DNA from: Comamonas sp. 26
GTDB taxonomy: Bacteria > Pseudomonadota > Gammaproteobacteria > Burkholderiales > Burkholderiaceae_C
Assembly (NCBI RefSeq): GCF_002754475.1
Contig: NZ_PEFL01000003.1
Coordinates: 124,001 to 188,000 of the forward strand
Direction of reading: 5' to 3'
Length of the DNA: 64,000 nt
The notes beneath the pieces are model-generated. The model had not been told where the DNA came from. It saw only the letters and a program-made list of their open reading frames with translations, and did not search any database. Positions 54,425 through 63,885 of the stretch are shown here, piece by piece; the stretch's first letter is position 1; each line of letters begins with the position of its first letter. Both the position numbers and the translations under genes were made by a program.

Positions 54425-54596
54425 GATCGCGCTCTTTGTTTTACAGCAACGCACAACGGGTACGCGCACTCTGGTCGAGCGCCGTACCCTTGATGAGAAA
54501 CACCGGATCCGCCGGGCAGGTCAATGACCTGCGTTCGAGACGATGTGCAATGCAGCAACGTCAATGGCGGTCTCGGCGGGTCTTGAACAGACCAGC

Positions 54597-54929
54597 TTAC
54601 TTGGCAGAGCCTTTGGGCAGCACTTGCGTCACGGCAGAGCGCTGAATCTGGATTTCCACGCCGGAAGCAATCTGGATGTAGATGAACTGCTCGGCCATGC
54701 GAGTCACGGTGCCGATGATGCCGCCAGCGGTTGCAACGTCGTCGCCCTTGGCCAGTGCGTCAATCATGGAGCGGTGCTCTTTCTGGCGCTTCATCTGGGG
54801 ACGAATCATCACGAAGTACAGCACCACGAACATCAGCACCAGAGGCAGCATGCCGGTGAGCGAACCCATGAAGCCGCCTTCAGCAGCGGCGGCAGGAGCG
54901 GTCTGGGCGAAAGCAGAAGAAATGAACAC
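54597..54929 (-). CDS. yajC: Preprotein translocase accessory protein YajC
   Basis: 110 residues with one membrane helix (GMLPLVLMFVVLYFVMI) followed by the family signature RPQMKRQKEHRSMI and a soluble tail. Associates with SecDF and possibly AcrB. The genes tgt and queA often found upstream are absent. Confidence 0.96.
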   Translation of the reverse strand: MFISSAFAQTAPAAAAEGGFMGSLTGMLPLVLMFVVLYFVMIRPQMKRQKEHRSMIDALAKGDDVATAGGIIGTVTRMAEQFIYIQIASGVEIQIQRSAVTQVLPKGSAK

Positions 54930-55300
54930 GGAAAAGACTCCGAAAGAGTGAATTTGTCAGGAACAGGTCCCGCCAAGCGCGCAATTGCACGACTTGAGCG
55001 GGTCAATAGAACATTGTATTCGGCTAGCTTGCACCCACGATTGGCATAGGCCGCTGGATAGCACAGGCATTCCCTGATGTGATTAGGCCTCCCCGCCCAC
55101 ACCAACAAATGCAGCAAAAAACATAGCTTCAGGCGCCTTACCTGCATTGGTTTCTGACTGTTTTATATTTGAATATCAGCCAATACAGACGCTAGAAGCT
55201 ATCAAATCAGATAGCCCTAACGCGACACCACAGCCACAGCCACAGCCATGAACACAAAGGCCGGGTTACCCCGGCCTAGTTGTGATGCACCTTAACGCAA
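54930..55300. other. 371-base gap with a hairpin and repeat remnant
   Basis: No gene found. It carries a dispersed-repeat half (GACGCTAGAAGCTATCAAAT, 55187-55206), three tandem CCACAG units (55228-55245) and the terminator at 55258-55277. The yajC promoter must also lie here. Confidence 0.55.
55258..55277 (-). terminator. Hairpin behind the indolepyruvate oxidoreductase gene
   Basis: AGGCCGGG-TTAC-CCCGGCCT, 8-bp GC stem 24 bases behind the stop. On the minus strand only TTTGTG follows, so it is a moderate intrinsic terminator. Confidence 0.65.
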
Positions 55301-58300
55301 TTAGTTCACTGTCGCCGGCTTGGCAGGCGTAGCAAAGGCCTCAGGCATCTCATTCCAGCGCGCCATCAGCGCCTGCCACTTGGTGCGTGCCGCAGCCAGA
55401 TGGCGCTCCTTCACATGGCCGTAGCCGCGAATGTCTTCGGGAATAGAGGCAATCTCCACGGCCAGCGCCAGCTTTTCAACCGTCAAGCCGCTCAGCAAAG
55501 TGTTGAGGCAGTCGCGGTACTCCCCAATCAGGGCCCGCTCGGTACGGCGCTCCTCTGTGCGGCCAAAGGGATCAAACGCTGTGCCCCGCAGACCCTTCAT
55601 GCCCGCCAGCAAGCCCATGGCCTTGTGCATCCACGGGCCGTAGGACTTTTTCTTCAGGTGCCCCTGCTCGTCCTTCTTGGCCAGGCCGGGGGGCGCAAGG
55701 TGGTGCACCACCTTGAAATCGCCCTCGAACATTGCGCTGATCTTCTGGTTGAAGGCCGCATCGGTGTGCAGACGCGCCACTTCGTACTCATCCTTGTATG
55801 CCATGAGCTTGAAGAGGTAGCGTGCCACAGCCTGAGACAGGCGCGTTCCGCCACCCAGAGACTCCTCCGTCGCGTGCACCTTGCCCACAAAGTCACGGTA
55901 CTGCTGGGCGTAGGCCGCGTTCTGGTACGCCGTGAGGAATTCCACACGTTTTTCCAGCATTTCAGCCAGAGATGGCTTTTTAACGAACTGAATCACCTGC
56001 GTCGCCTGATACAGCGCACGCACGGCTTCCAGATCATGGGCACAGCGGCGGCCCCACTCAAACGCCTCCTGGTTACGTGCCACCTGCACGCCATTGAGCT
56101 CCATGGCGCGCATCAGCGATGCATGGGTCAGCGGCACTTTGCCCTTTTGCCAGGCGTAGCCCAGCATCATGGGGTTGGCATAAATGCTGTCGCCCAGCAA
56201 GGCCGAAGAGGCTTTTTCGGCATCAAAGCTGCCTAAGGCGTCATAACCCACCGCATCAGCCAGCGCCGTGGCGCAGCGCGCGCCAGGCGATTGCCAGTCG
56301 GGGTTGCCCACAAATGTGGCCGTGGGCGCCGCATGGCTGTTGAGCGCCACATAGGTACGCCCCGGCTGCATGACGGACAAGGTAGTGGGCGTAGCCGCCA
56401 CGATGGGGTCGCAGCCAATGACTAGGTCGGCCTTGGCAATATCTACCTTGGTGGTGTAGATAGCATCAGCGCGGTTGGCGATCTGGATATGGCTCCAGGT
56501 CGAGCCGCCCTTTTGCGCCAGCCCGGCCGCATCCTGCGTGATCACACCCTTGCCTTCAAGGTGCGCGGCCATGCCCAGCAGCGAGCCGATGGTGATGACA
56601 CCCGTGCCGCCCACGCCTGCCACCACAATGCCCCAGGCCTGCTCGGCCACAGGCAGGACGGGGTCAGGAATGCCGGGCAGCGCCGCCAGATTGCCTTTTT
56701 TCTCCTGCTTGGGCTTTTTGAGCGCACCACCCTCCACCGTCACAAAGCTGGGGCAAAAGCCGTTGACGCAGGAGTAATCCTTGTTGCAGCTGTTTTGGTT
56801 GATGCGGCGCTTGCGGCCGAATTCGGTCTCCACCGGCTCCACCGACAGGCAGTTGGACTGCACCGAGCAGTCGCCACAACCCTCGCAGACCAGCTCATTG
56901 ATGACCACGGTCTTATCAGGCGTGGCCAGCGTGCCGCGTTTGCGGCGGCGGCGCTTTTCAGTGGCGCAGGTCTGGTCGTAAATGATGGCTGTGCAGCCCT
57001 GAAGTTCACGGAACTGGCGCTGAATCGCATCCAGCTCATCGCGGTGGTGCACGGTCACGCCTTCACCCAGCTTCACACCGTCGTACTTTTGCGGCTCGTC
57101 GGTGACGATGACCAGCTTTTTCACGCCCTCAGATAGCAGGCTGTTCATGATCTGCAGCACCGAATGACCTTCGGGCCGCTCACCCACACGCTGGCCGCCC
57201 GTCATGGCGACAGCGTCGTTGTAAAGCACCTTGTAGGTGATGTTGGTTCCCGCAGCAATGCTCTGGCGAATGGCCAGCAGCCCGCTGTGGAAGTAGGTGC
57301 CGTCGCCCAGGTTGGCAAATACATGGGGCTCATTGGTAAACGGGGCCTGACCCACCCAGGTCACGCCCTCGCCGCCCATTTGCGTGAAGGTACTGGTACG
57401 GCGGTCGGGCATCCAGGTCGTCATGTAATGGCAGCCGATACCGGCCACAGCACGCGAGCCTTCGGGCACGCGGGTGCTGGTGTTGTGCGGACAGCCGCTG
57501 CAAAACCAGGGTGTGCGGTCGCCGGTTGATGCTTCTTTGGCCAGCTGAAGCGCGGCTTCGCGGGCATCAAGCACGGCCAGACGCTGCTGCATGCGCACTT
57601 CCACATGGCCGGGCACACCCAGCTTTTTGAGGCGTGCCGCAATCGCTTTGGCGATGAGGGCCGGTGTCAGGTCGGCATTGGGGCGCAGCAGCCAGTCAGT
57701 GCTTGGGTTGGGCAACGACCATTCACCGCCGTGGTCGTCGCTGAACTTGCCCACCACATTGGGGCGCACATCGTCGCGCCAGTTGTAGAGCTCTTCCTTG
57801 ACCTGGTACTCGATGACTTGGCGCTTTTCCTCGACGACCAGAATCTCCTGCAGGCCACGTGCAAAGTCACGGGTAATAGTGGCTTCCAGCGGCCAGACCA
57901 CGTTGACCTTGTGCAGGCGAATGCCCAACTGGCGGCAGGTGTCTTCGTCCAGCCCAAGATCGATCAGTGCCTGGCGCGTGTCGTTATAGGCCTTGCCACT
58001 GGCGATGATGCCAAAGCGATCGTTCGGCCCCTCAATCACGTTGTGATTGAGCTTGTTGGCGCGTACATAGGCCAGTGCCGCATACCACTTGTAGTTCATC
58101 AGCCGCGCCTCTTGCTCCAGTGGCGGATCGGGCCAGCGAATGTGCAGACCACCGGGCGGCATCTGAAAGTCTTCGGGCAGCACGATGTTGACGCGATCCG
58201 GGTCAACCAGAACGGAGGACGAAGACTCCACCACTTCCTGAATCGTCTTCATGCCCGACCACAGACCCGAGAAACGGCTCATGGCAAAGGCGTGCAGGCC

Positions 58301-58879
58301 CATGTCCAGAATGTCCTGCACATTGCTGGGAAAGAACACCGGCGTACCGCAGGCCTTGAAGATATGGTCGCTTTGGTGCGCAGCGGTAGATGATTTGCTG
58401 ATGTGGTCATCACCCGCAATCGCAATCACGCCGCCATGCTTGGCCGTGCCCGCCATATTGGCGTGCTTGAACACGTCAGAGCAGCGGTCCACACCTGGCC
58501 CCTTGCCGTACCAGATGCCGAAAACGCCATCGAACTTCTTGGTTTCGGGATAAAGATCCAGTTGCTGCGTGCCCCAGACAGCGGTAGCGCCCAGTTCCTC
58601 ATTCACTCCCGGCTGAAAAACGATGTGATTCGCCTCCATGTGCTTCTTCGCAGCCCACAGCGACTGGTCGTAAGTGCCCAGAGGTGAGCCGCGATAGCCG
58701 CTGATGAAGCCCGCAGTATTGAGGCCCGCCTGCGCATCGCGCAGTCGCTGCAGCATGGGTAGCCGGACCAGTGCCTGCACGCCACTCATAAAGGCGCGGC
58801 CACGGTCTAGGGAATATTTGTCGTCCAGAGTCACAGACTCCAGGGCACGACGGACTTCATCGGGCAAAGGGGCATTCAT
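55301..58879 (-). CDS. Fused indolepyruvate ferredoxin oxidoreductase (2-oxoacid oxidoreductase family)
   Basis: A 1192-residue fusion of the alpha- and beta-type subunits of 2-oxoacid:ferredoxin oxidoreductase. The N-terminal part (residues about 40-450) and the TPP-binding part (WFCSGCPHNTSTRVPEG; GDGTYFHSG) are followed by Fe-S cysteines (CEGCGDCSVQSNCLS, NSCNKDYSCVNGFCP) and a C-terminal gamma-type domain (GVGGTGVITIG). It oxidatively decarboxylates aryl- or branched-chain 2-oxoacids to acyl-CoA. ATG at 58879 with GGAG 7 bases upstream; an extension to 58987 is rejected. Divergent from an Lrp-type regulator. Confidence 0.93.
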   Translation of the reverse strand: MNAPLPDEVRRALESVTLDDKYSLDRGRAFMSGVQALVRLPMLQRLRDAQAGLNTAGFISGYRGSPLGTYDQSLWAAKKHMEANHIVFQPGVNEELGATAVWGTQQLDLYPETKKFDGVFGIWYGKGPGVDRCSDVFKHANMAGTAKHGGVIAIAGDDHISKSSTAAHQSDHIFKACGTPVFFPSNVQDILDMGLHAFAMSRFSGLWSGMKTIQEVVESSSSVLVDPDRVNIVLPEDFQMPPGGLHIRWPDPPLEQEARLMNYKWYAALAYVRANKLNHNVIEGPNDRFGIIASGKAYNDTRQALIDLGLDEDTCRQLGIRLHKVNVVWPLEATITRDFARGLQEILVVEEKRQVIEYQVKEELYNWRDDVRPNVVGKFSDDHGGEWSLPNPSTDWLLRPNADLTPALIAKAIAARLKKLGVPGHVEVRMQQRLAVLDAREAALQLAKEASTGDRTPWFCSGCPHNTSTRVPEGSRAVAGIGCHYMTTWMPDRRTSTFTQMGGEGVTWVGQAPFTNEPHVFANLGDGTYFHSGLLAIRQSIAAGTNITYKVLYNDAVAMTGGQRVGERPEGHSVLQIMNSLLSEGVKKLVIVTDEPQKYDGVKLGEGVTVHHRDELDAIQRQFRELQGCTAIIYDQTCATEKRRRRKRGTLATPDKTVVINELVCEGCGDCSVQSNCLSVEPVETEFGRKRRINQNSCNKDYSCVNGFCPSFVTVEGGALKKPKQEKKGNLAALPGIPDPVLPVAEQAWGIVVAGVGGTGVITIGSLLGMAAHLEGKGVITQDAAGLAQKGGSTWSHIQIANRADAIYTTKVDIAKADLVIGCDPIVAATPTTLSVMQPGRTYVALNSHAAPTATFVGNPDWQSPGARCATALADAVGYDALGSFDAEKASSALLGDSIYANPMMLGYAWQKGKVPLTHASLMRAMELNGVQVARNQEAFEWGRRCAHDLEAVRALYQATQVIQFVKKPSLAEMLEKRVEFLTAYQNAAYAQQYRDFVGKVHATEESLGGGTRLSQAVARYLFKLMAYKDEYEVARLHTDAAFNQKISAMFEGDFKVVHHLAPPGLAKKDEQGHLKKKSYGPWMHKAMGLLAGMKGLRGTAFDPFGRTEERRTERALIGEYRDCLNTLLSGLTVEKLALAVEIASIPEDIRGYGHVKERHLAAARTKWQALMARWNEMPEAFATPAKPATVN

Positions 58880-59076
58880 GGCTTGTCTCCATGTGGGTTG
58901 CATCCCTGGCAGCTGGTGGCCACCAGAGCAGCATATTGCTTTCAGCATTACTGCGCCATATGCAGTGAACGCCAGTTGTTTTGCCAAAGTTTAAGGAAAA
59001 CCTTCCGAATAGAGCTTTCTTTTTATTGCCGGGATTAACCTAGTTTTTGAAAGAATCTTGCTGTAAATTATTAAAA

Positions 59077-59559
59077 ATGAACCAACTGGATCGTTTCGAC
59101 TGGGCCATCTTGAATGAGCTGCAAATGGATGGGCGCCTGACCAATGCCGAGCTCGCCCAGCGCGTGGGTCTGTCCGCCGCGCCCTGCTGGCGACGCGTGC
59201 GCGCACTGGAAGAGTCGGGCTACATCACCGGCTATCACGCGACGCTGGACCGCCACAAACTGGGCCTAGGCGTGCTGGCCTTTGTGCGCGTCGATGCCGC
59301 GCAGAACACGGCGGACATCACGCTGCGCATGGAGGAAGCCATTCGCCTGCTGCCCGAGGTCACCAGTTGCCACTACATCAGCGGCGCGGGCACTTTCGAG
59401 CTGCAGGTCGTGGCCCGCGATCTGGAGAGCTTTTCCAGCTTTGTGCGCAACGTGCTGCTGCACCTGCCCAACGTCAAAGACGTGCACACGATTTTTTCGC
59501 TGGGCGAGGTGAAGTCCAGCAGCTCCCTGCCGCTACCCAATACCTTGACCCACACATAA
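59077..59559 (+). CDS. Lrp/AsnC-family transcriptional regulator
   Basis: 160 residues. The N-terminal HTH (residues about 4-62; LDRFDWAILNELQMDGRLTN, AELAQRVGLSAAPCWRRVRAL) precedes an RAM ligand-binding/oligomerisation domain (VAFVRVDAA-type strands, SGAGTFELQVVARDL). Divergent from the oxidoreductase gene, so it most likely controls it in response to an amino acid. ATG at 59077 chosen over a TTG at 59047. Confidence 0.93.
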   Translation: MNQLDRFDWAILNELQMDGRLTNAELAQRVGLSAAPCWRRVRALEESGYITGYHATLDRHKLGLGVLAFVRVDAAQNTADITLRMEEAIRLLPEVTSCHYISGAGTFELQVVARDLESFSSFVRNVLLHLPNVKDVHTIFSLGEVKSSSSLPLPNTLTHT

Positions 59560-59663
59560 GCCCGCTTGACGGCATGCACCAGGGGTTCCGCTTCACAAAT
59601 GGAAGCGTGTACCGCTTGATTCATCTGCATTTCGGCATGGATTTGATTTGAGATTATTTCTGA

Positions 59664-59702
59664 ACAAGCGCTAAATGCTCATTATTTAATAGCATTCAAA
59701 GC
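59664..59702 (+). repeat. Dispersed element, copy 8
   Basis: CAAGCGCTAAATGCTCATTA followed by TTAATAGCATTCAAAG: two imperfect arms (GCGCTAAATGCT and AATAGCATT) of the 10861 repeat in AT-rich DNA before the MFS gene. Confidence 0.4.
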
Positions 59703-59795
59703 AGTAAAACTGCGCTAATCGCAATCTACTTCGTGTTCGGCCAGCCGGGGGACTACGTATTTGTCACATCAAGTTCCTGCGACAGAATCGGCCTC

Positions 59796-61505
59796 ATGGC
59801 CCACGATGAATCCCTAGAAAGCGCCCCCCGAGCCCCCATTTCCGAACCGGGCCAAGCCCCTTCAGGCAAGCTGCTGGAAGATCCGTCGGCCACGCCCTCC
59901 GCCAGCGCTGCGCCGCCTGCCGCTACACCCGGCGTCTGGTCACCGCTGGCCACACCCACCTTCCGCATGCTGTGGATGATCTGGATGGCCGCCAACATCT
60001 GCATGTGGATGAACGACGTGGCGGCGGCCTGGCTGATGACCTCGCTGACCACCTCGCCGGTGCTGGTAGCGCTGGTGCAGTCGGCCTCCACCTTGCCGGT
60101 GCTGCTGCTGGCCCTGCCCAGCGGCGCGCTGGCCGACATTCTGGATCGGCGCCGCTATTTCATAGTCACCCAGTTCTGGGTGGCGGCCGTGGCCCTTCTG
60201 CTGTGTCTGGTCGTGCTCTCGGGCCAACTCACCCCCTATCTGCTGCTGGCCCTGGTGTTTGCCAATGGCATCGGCCTGGCCATGCGCTGGCCGGTGTTCT
60301 CGGCGCTGATCCCCGAGCTGGTACCCAAGCATCATCTGCCTTTTGCCATGGCGCTCAACGGCGTGGCCATGAATGCCTCGCGCATCATCGGCCCGCTGGT
60401 GGCCGGCGCTCTGATTGCCAGTCTGGGCAGCGCCTGGGTGTTTGTGCTGAATGCGATGCTATCCATCATCTCCGGCTTTGTGCTGCTGCGCTGGAAGCGC
60501 CAGCAGCCCGCGAACCCGCTGGGCCGTGAACACCTGGGCTCCGCCATGCGCGTGGGCCTGCAGTTCGTCAAGGAGTCGCCGCGCATGCATGCCGTGCTGC
60601 TGCGCACTATCTGCTATTTTTTGCTGGCTGCGGCCATCATGGCCCTGTTGCCGCTGACGGCCCAGCGCCTGGACCACGGCACGGCCGGCAGCGGCAGTGC
60701 AGGCACGTTCACGGTACTGCTGGCCTCCATGGGCGCGGGTGCCATTTTGGGGGCCATGCTGCTGCCGCGTATCCGCCAAATGCTCTCCAATGAACGCACG
60801 GTGCTGGCCGGCGTGAGCACGCAGAGCCTGGCCACGCTGATCGTGGCTTTCGCGCCCCATATCTCCATCGCCATTCTGGGCATGCTGCTGTCCGGCCTGG
60901 CCCTGCTGGCCACAGCCAATACGCTGGGTGTCGCGGCCCAGATGGCGCTGCCCAACTGGGTACGCGCCCGCGGCATGTCCATCTATCAAATGTCCATCAT
61001 GGGCAGCACGGCCATCGGCGCGGCGCTGTGGGGCAAGATCGCCAGCCTCAGCTCGGTGCAAGCCAGCATGGCCATTGCCGCCATCAGCGGGCTGGTAGCG
61101 CTGCTGATCGTGCAGCGCCTGAACCCCGACCGCAATATGGAGGAAGACCTCAGCCCCTCCAAGGCCTTCACCCCGCCCACCACCGACACCCCACCGGAAG
61201 CGGGTCGCGTGGTCGTGACCATCGAATACCTGGTGGAGCCCACTCGTGCCGATGCTTTCAGAAAACTCATGCAGCACAGCCGCCGCAGCCGACTGCGTCA
61301 GGGCGCGCTGTCGTGGAACTTGCTGCACAGCATGAGCCATCCCGAGCGCTTCATCGAGCAGATCACCGATGAATCCTGGACCGAACACCTGCGCCGCTTT
61401 GAACGTGTGACGGCCGACGATGTGGCACTGCGCGACCGCAAACTGAGCTTCCACAAGGGCAAGGAGCCGCCCGAAGTGCGCCGCTATTTCACCGACTCGG
61501 TGTGA
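59796..61505 (+). CDS. MFS transporter (MFS_3 type) with C-terminal ABM-like domain
   Basis: 569 residues. A Pro/Ala-rich cytoplasmic start (about 45 residues) precedes about 12 membrane helices (residues 48-450) of the EntS-like MFS_3 group, including LPSGALADILDRRRY between helices 2 and 3. The last 100 residues form a soluble domain (VVVTIEYLVEPTRADAFRKL, LSWNLLHSMSHPERFIEQI) that resembles antibiotic-biosynthesis-monooxygenase folds. It probably exports a small molecule. ATG at 59796 is preferred over the frame start at 59733. Confidence 0.9.
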   Translation: MAHDESLESAPRAPISEPGQAPSGKLLEDPSATPSASAAPPAATPGVWSPLATPTFRMLWMIWMAANICMWMNDVAAAWLMTSLTTSPVLVALVQSASTLPVLLLALPSGALADILDRRRYFIVTQFWVAAVALLLCLVVLSGQLTPYLLLALVFANGIGLAMRWPVFSALIPELVPKHHLPFAMALNGVAMNASRIIGPLVAGALIASLGSAWVFVLNAMLSIISGFVLLRWKRQQPANPLGREHLGSAMRVGLQFVKESPRMHAVLLRTICYFLLAAAIMALLPLTAQRLDHGTAGSGSAGTFTVLLASMGAGAILGAMLLPRIRQMLSNERTVLAGVSTQSLATLIVAFAPHISIAILGMLLSGLALLATANTLGVAAQMALPNWVRARGMSIYQMSIMGSTAIGAALWGKIASLSSVQASMAIAAISGLVALLIVQRLNPDRNMEEDLSPSKAFTPPTTDTPPEAGRVVVTIEYLVEPTRADAFRKLMQHSRRSRLRQGALSWNLLHSMSHPERFIEQITDESWTEHLRRFERVTADDVALRDRKLSFHKGKEPPEVRRYFTDSV

Positions 61506-61515
61506 ATTCGCAAGC

Positions 61516-61607
61516 AAAAAAGGAGCTGTCAGCGCTTATTAATCAATAATTTCAAGCATTTATCTGCTTGAAGCCATTGATAAACAGGCGCTGGCAGCTC
61601 CTTTTTT
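61516..61607. terminator. Long bidirectional terminator built on a repeat
   Basis: AAAAAAGGAGCTG-T-CAGCGC (61516-61535) pairs with GCGCTG-G-CAGCTCCTTTTTT (61588-61607). Inside, ATCAAT pairs with ATTGAT and CAAGCA with TGCTTG. The 92-base structure lies between convergent MFS and mltA genes and has the AGCGCTT core of the dispersed repeat family. Confidence 0.85.
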
Positions 61608-61619
61608 AGATGTCTCTGC

Positions 61620-62795
61620 TTAACGCAGGTGCGGCGCAGACCCTACCAGACTCTTGGGCCAGAAGGCCCAGAGCTTGAGCGGCTGCTTTACGCGGCCGGC
61701 CACGTCGCCAGCCTCAGGACCCCAGCCCATAAAGTAGTCGGCCCGGACCGCGCCCAGAATGGCGCTGCCCGTGTCCTGTGCAAACACCAGGCGGTTGAGC
61801 GACACCGTGGGACCGGGTGTGGACAGCCAGACCGGCGTGCCGTACGGGATGCTGTTGCGGTCCACCGCAATCGACCGACCCGGAGTCAGAGCCACGCCCT
61901 GCGCGCCCTTGGGGCCGAACTGGGCATCAAAATCATTGAGCGCCTCTTCGCGGAAGAACACATAGCGCGGATTGCTCCACAGCATTTCATTCACACGCGA
62001 GGGATTGGCTGCAATCCAGGCACTGATACCGGGCCAGGTCGCATCGCGCACCAGGTTCTGGTCCAGCAACCAGCGGCCCACGCTCTTGTAAGGCTGGTCG
62101 TTGGTGCCCGCATAGGCCACACGAACCATGCGCTGGCGGCCATCGGCCTCGGTCAGCATCAGCCGGCCCGAGCCTTGAATGTGCAATACCAGCATGTCCA
62201 CCGGGTCACGCATCCAGGCAATGGCCCGGCCCGCCAGCGCGGCCTGCGCTTCAGCATTGGTGTCTATCTGCTGGCGCGTAAACCATGGCTTGCGCTTGCC
62301 AAAGCCTTGCGGCGTCTGGTAGAGCGGCACATTGAAGCCATTGCCCTGCACGCGACGCGCCTCGAACACGGGCTCGTAATAGGCAGTCAGCATGCCGTCG
62401 GGGCTACCCGTGCCAGCCTCGATACGGAAGGGCTGCAGGGTGTTCATCATCCAGCTGCGCTGCTCGCCCTCTGAAGCAATGCTCAGGCGACGCACATCCC
62501 CGCACAGGCCTGCAAACACGGTACTGGGGCGCTCGCAATTTTTGATCCAGGCATTCCAGGCTTCATTGAGCGAGTCCTGCGGAACACCGGGCAAATCCCC
62601 CCACTCCACTGGCACCCAGCGGCTTTTAGTGGGTACATTGGCAGTAAATGGTGGCTTGGACGTAGTCGCAGCCCCTCCGTGCGGAGCCATCTCTGGCACC
62701 GGCATCGGGTCGTTTTGCTGCTTGGTGGTGGTACAAGCCACCAGGGTTCCTACAATCAGCGCCAGTAAAGCATGGCGCAGGAGATGGACATTCAT
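61620..62795 (-). CDS. mltA: Membrane-bound lytic murein transglycosylase A
   Basis: A 391-residue outer-membrane lipoprotein cutting peptidoglycan glycan strands. Lipobox LVAC with C21; the MltA domain (GMLTAYYEPVFEARRVQG region) is followed by a 3D domain (VFAQDTGSAILGAVRADYFMGWG, given in parts: QDTGSAILG and RADYFMGWG) that holds the catalytic Asp. ATG at 62795 gives a correct lipoprotein signal; an extension to 62861 is rejected. Its start codon overlaps that of the small gene on the other strand. Confidence 0.95.
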   Translation of the reverse strand: MNVHLLRHALLALIVGTLVACTTTKQQNDPMPVPEMAPHGGAATTSKPPFTANVPTKSRWVPVEWGDLPGVPQDSLNEAWNAWIKNCERPSTVFAGLCGDVRRLSIASEGEQRSWMMNTLQPFRIEAGTGSPDGMLTAYYEPVFEARRVQGNGFNVPLYQTPQGFGKRKPWFTRQQIDTNAEAQAALAGRAIAWMRDPVDMLVLHIQGSGRLMLTEADGRQRMVRVAYAGTNDQPYKSVGRWLLDQNLVRDATWPGISAWIAANPSRVNEMLWSNPRYVFFREEALNDFDAQFGPKGAQGVALTPGRSIAVDRNSIPYGTPVWLSTPGPTVSLNRLVFAQDTGSAILGAVRADYFMGWGPEAGDVAGRVKQPLKLWAFWPKSLVGSAPHLR

Positions 62796-62964
62796 GGGTC
62801 TGATTTTGCTTGAAGCACTGCTAGCGTTGGCGATTCTGGCCGCTATTGTGTGGTGGACCATGTTCTCGGGTCGAAAAAAGGGTGAGTTACTCTCTTCAGA
62901 AAAGGCGACGACGCCAACGAAAACTCATAAGAGTTCGGTACAGGACAAGCCGAATCCAGATTAG
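62794..62964 (+). CDS. Small single-helix membrane protein
   Basis: A 56-residue frame, MGLILLEALLALAILAAIVWW then TMFSGRKKGE and a polar Lys/Thr-rich tail. One clear N-terminal membrane helix of about 20 residues is followed by basic residues, implying the tail is cytoplasmic. The ATG lies in the CATG shared with the antisense mltA start. GGAG lies 11 bases upstream. No family recognised; likely real because of length, composition and hydrophobic design. Confidence 0.6.
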   Translation: MGLILLEALLALAILAAIVWWTMFSGRKKGELLSSEKATTPTKTHKSSVQDKPNPD

Positions 62965-63163
62965 CGCACGGCGCTGCAAACTCGTGGAAAGTTGCCATTT
63001 CATCCACAGACAGTGACAATCTTTTTCATCCCAAACCATGCGCTAGCGGGCGTCCTACGTTTTTTGTGGCTTCTTGGCAGTACGCTAGCGTCATTGCCGC
63101 ATTCCAGCAGCGCTGGTTTTTGCACGACCGCTTAAGGTCACTCACCTAACTAAGGAGTTTTCT

Positions 63164-63820
63164 ATGCGCAAGCAAATGGCTGTGACGGCCGCTCTGGCCT
63201 CTGCATTGTTGATCACCGGCTGTGCCAACACGGGTGGCATGTCGGACACCACACGTCGCACCGCCACAGGCGCAGGCGTGGGCGCACTGGGTGGCGCAGC
63301 CATCGGTGCCATCGCTGGCGGCCACGCCGGCTCTGGCGCGCTGATTGGTGCAGGCGTGGGCGCTCTGGGCTCTTACATCTGGTCCAAGAATCTGGAAAAG
63401 CAAAAAGCCGAGATGGAAGCCGCGACCCAGGGCACTGGCGTGGGCGTGACTCAGACCGCTGACAACCAGCTCAAGCTGGACATCCCCAGCGACATTTCCT
63501 TTGACACCGGCCGCTCCGACATCAAGGGCAACTTTGCCCCCATCCTCGATCGCTTTGCCGACGGTCTGCGCAACAACCCCAACGCAGAAGTGCGCATCAT
63601 CGGTCACACCGACAGCACAGGCTCTGACGCCATCAACGACCCTCTGTCACTGCAGCGTGCTGAAAGCACACGCAACTACCTGACATCGCGCGGCGTTAAC
63701 GGTGCCCGCATTCAGGTGCAAGGCATGGGTTCACGCCAGCCCGTCGCATCCAACTCCACTGCCGAAGGTCGCTCGCGCAATCGCCGCGTTGAAATCTTTG
63801 TGGGCGAACGCGCTCGCTAA
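63164..63820 (+). CDS. OmpA-family lipoprotein with glycine zipper
   Basis: 218 residues. Lipobox ITGC gives acylated C20. Residues 35-70 form a glycine zipper (GAGVGALGGAAIGAIAGGHA), and residues about 105-215 an OmpA_C peptidoglycan-binding domain (FDTGRSDIKGNFAPILDRFA, IIGHTDSTGSDAIN, LSLQRAESTRNYL, RSRNRRVEIF). AAGGAG lies 6 bases before the ATG. It anchors the outer membrane to the cell wall. YiaD-like. Confidence 0.95.
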   Translation: MRKQMAVTAALASALLITGCANTGGMSDTTRRTATGAGVGALGGAAIGAIAGGHAGSGALIGAGVGALGSYIWSKNLEKQKAEMEAATQGTGVGVTQTADNQLKLDIPSDISFDTGRSDIKGNFAPILDRFADGLRNNPNAEVRIIGHTDSTGSDAINDPLSLQRAESTRNYLTSRGVNGARIQVQGMGSRQPVASNSTAEGRSRNRRVEIFVGERAR

Positions 63821-63838
63821 GCCAGGCTTTGGCCCAGC

Positions 63839-63866
63839 AAAAAGCCCCGAAGTTCGGGGCTTTTTT
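63839..63866. terminator. Bidirectional terminator between the OmpA-family gene and the response regulator
   Basis: AGCCCCGAA/TTCGGGGCT stem with A5 before and T6 after, serving both convergent genes. Confidence 0.9.
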
Positions 63867-63885
63867 CATTTCTGAGGCCTGTGTT

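Noticed and set aside
55228..55245. Three tandem CCACAG units
   Set aside because: Too short and too simple to support a functional repeat or CRISPR.
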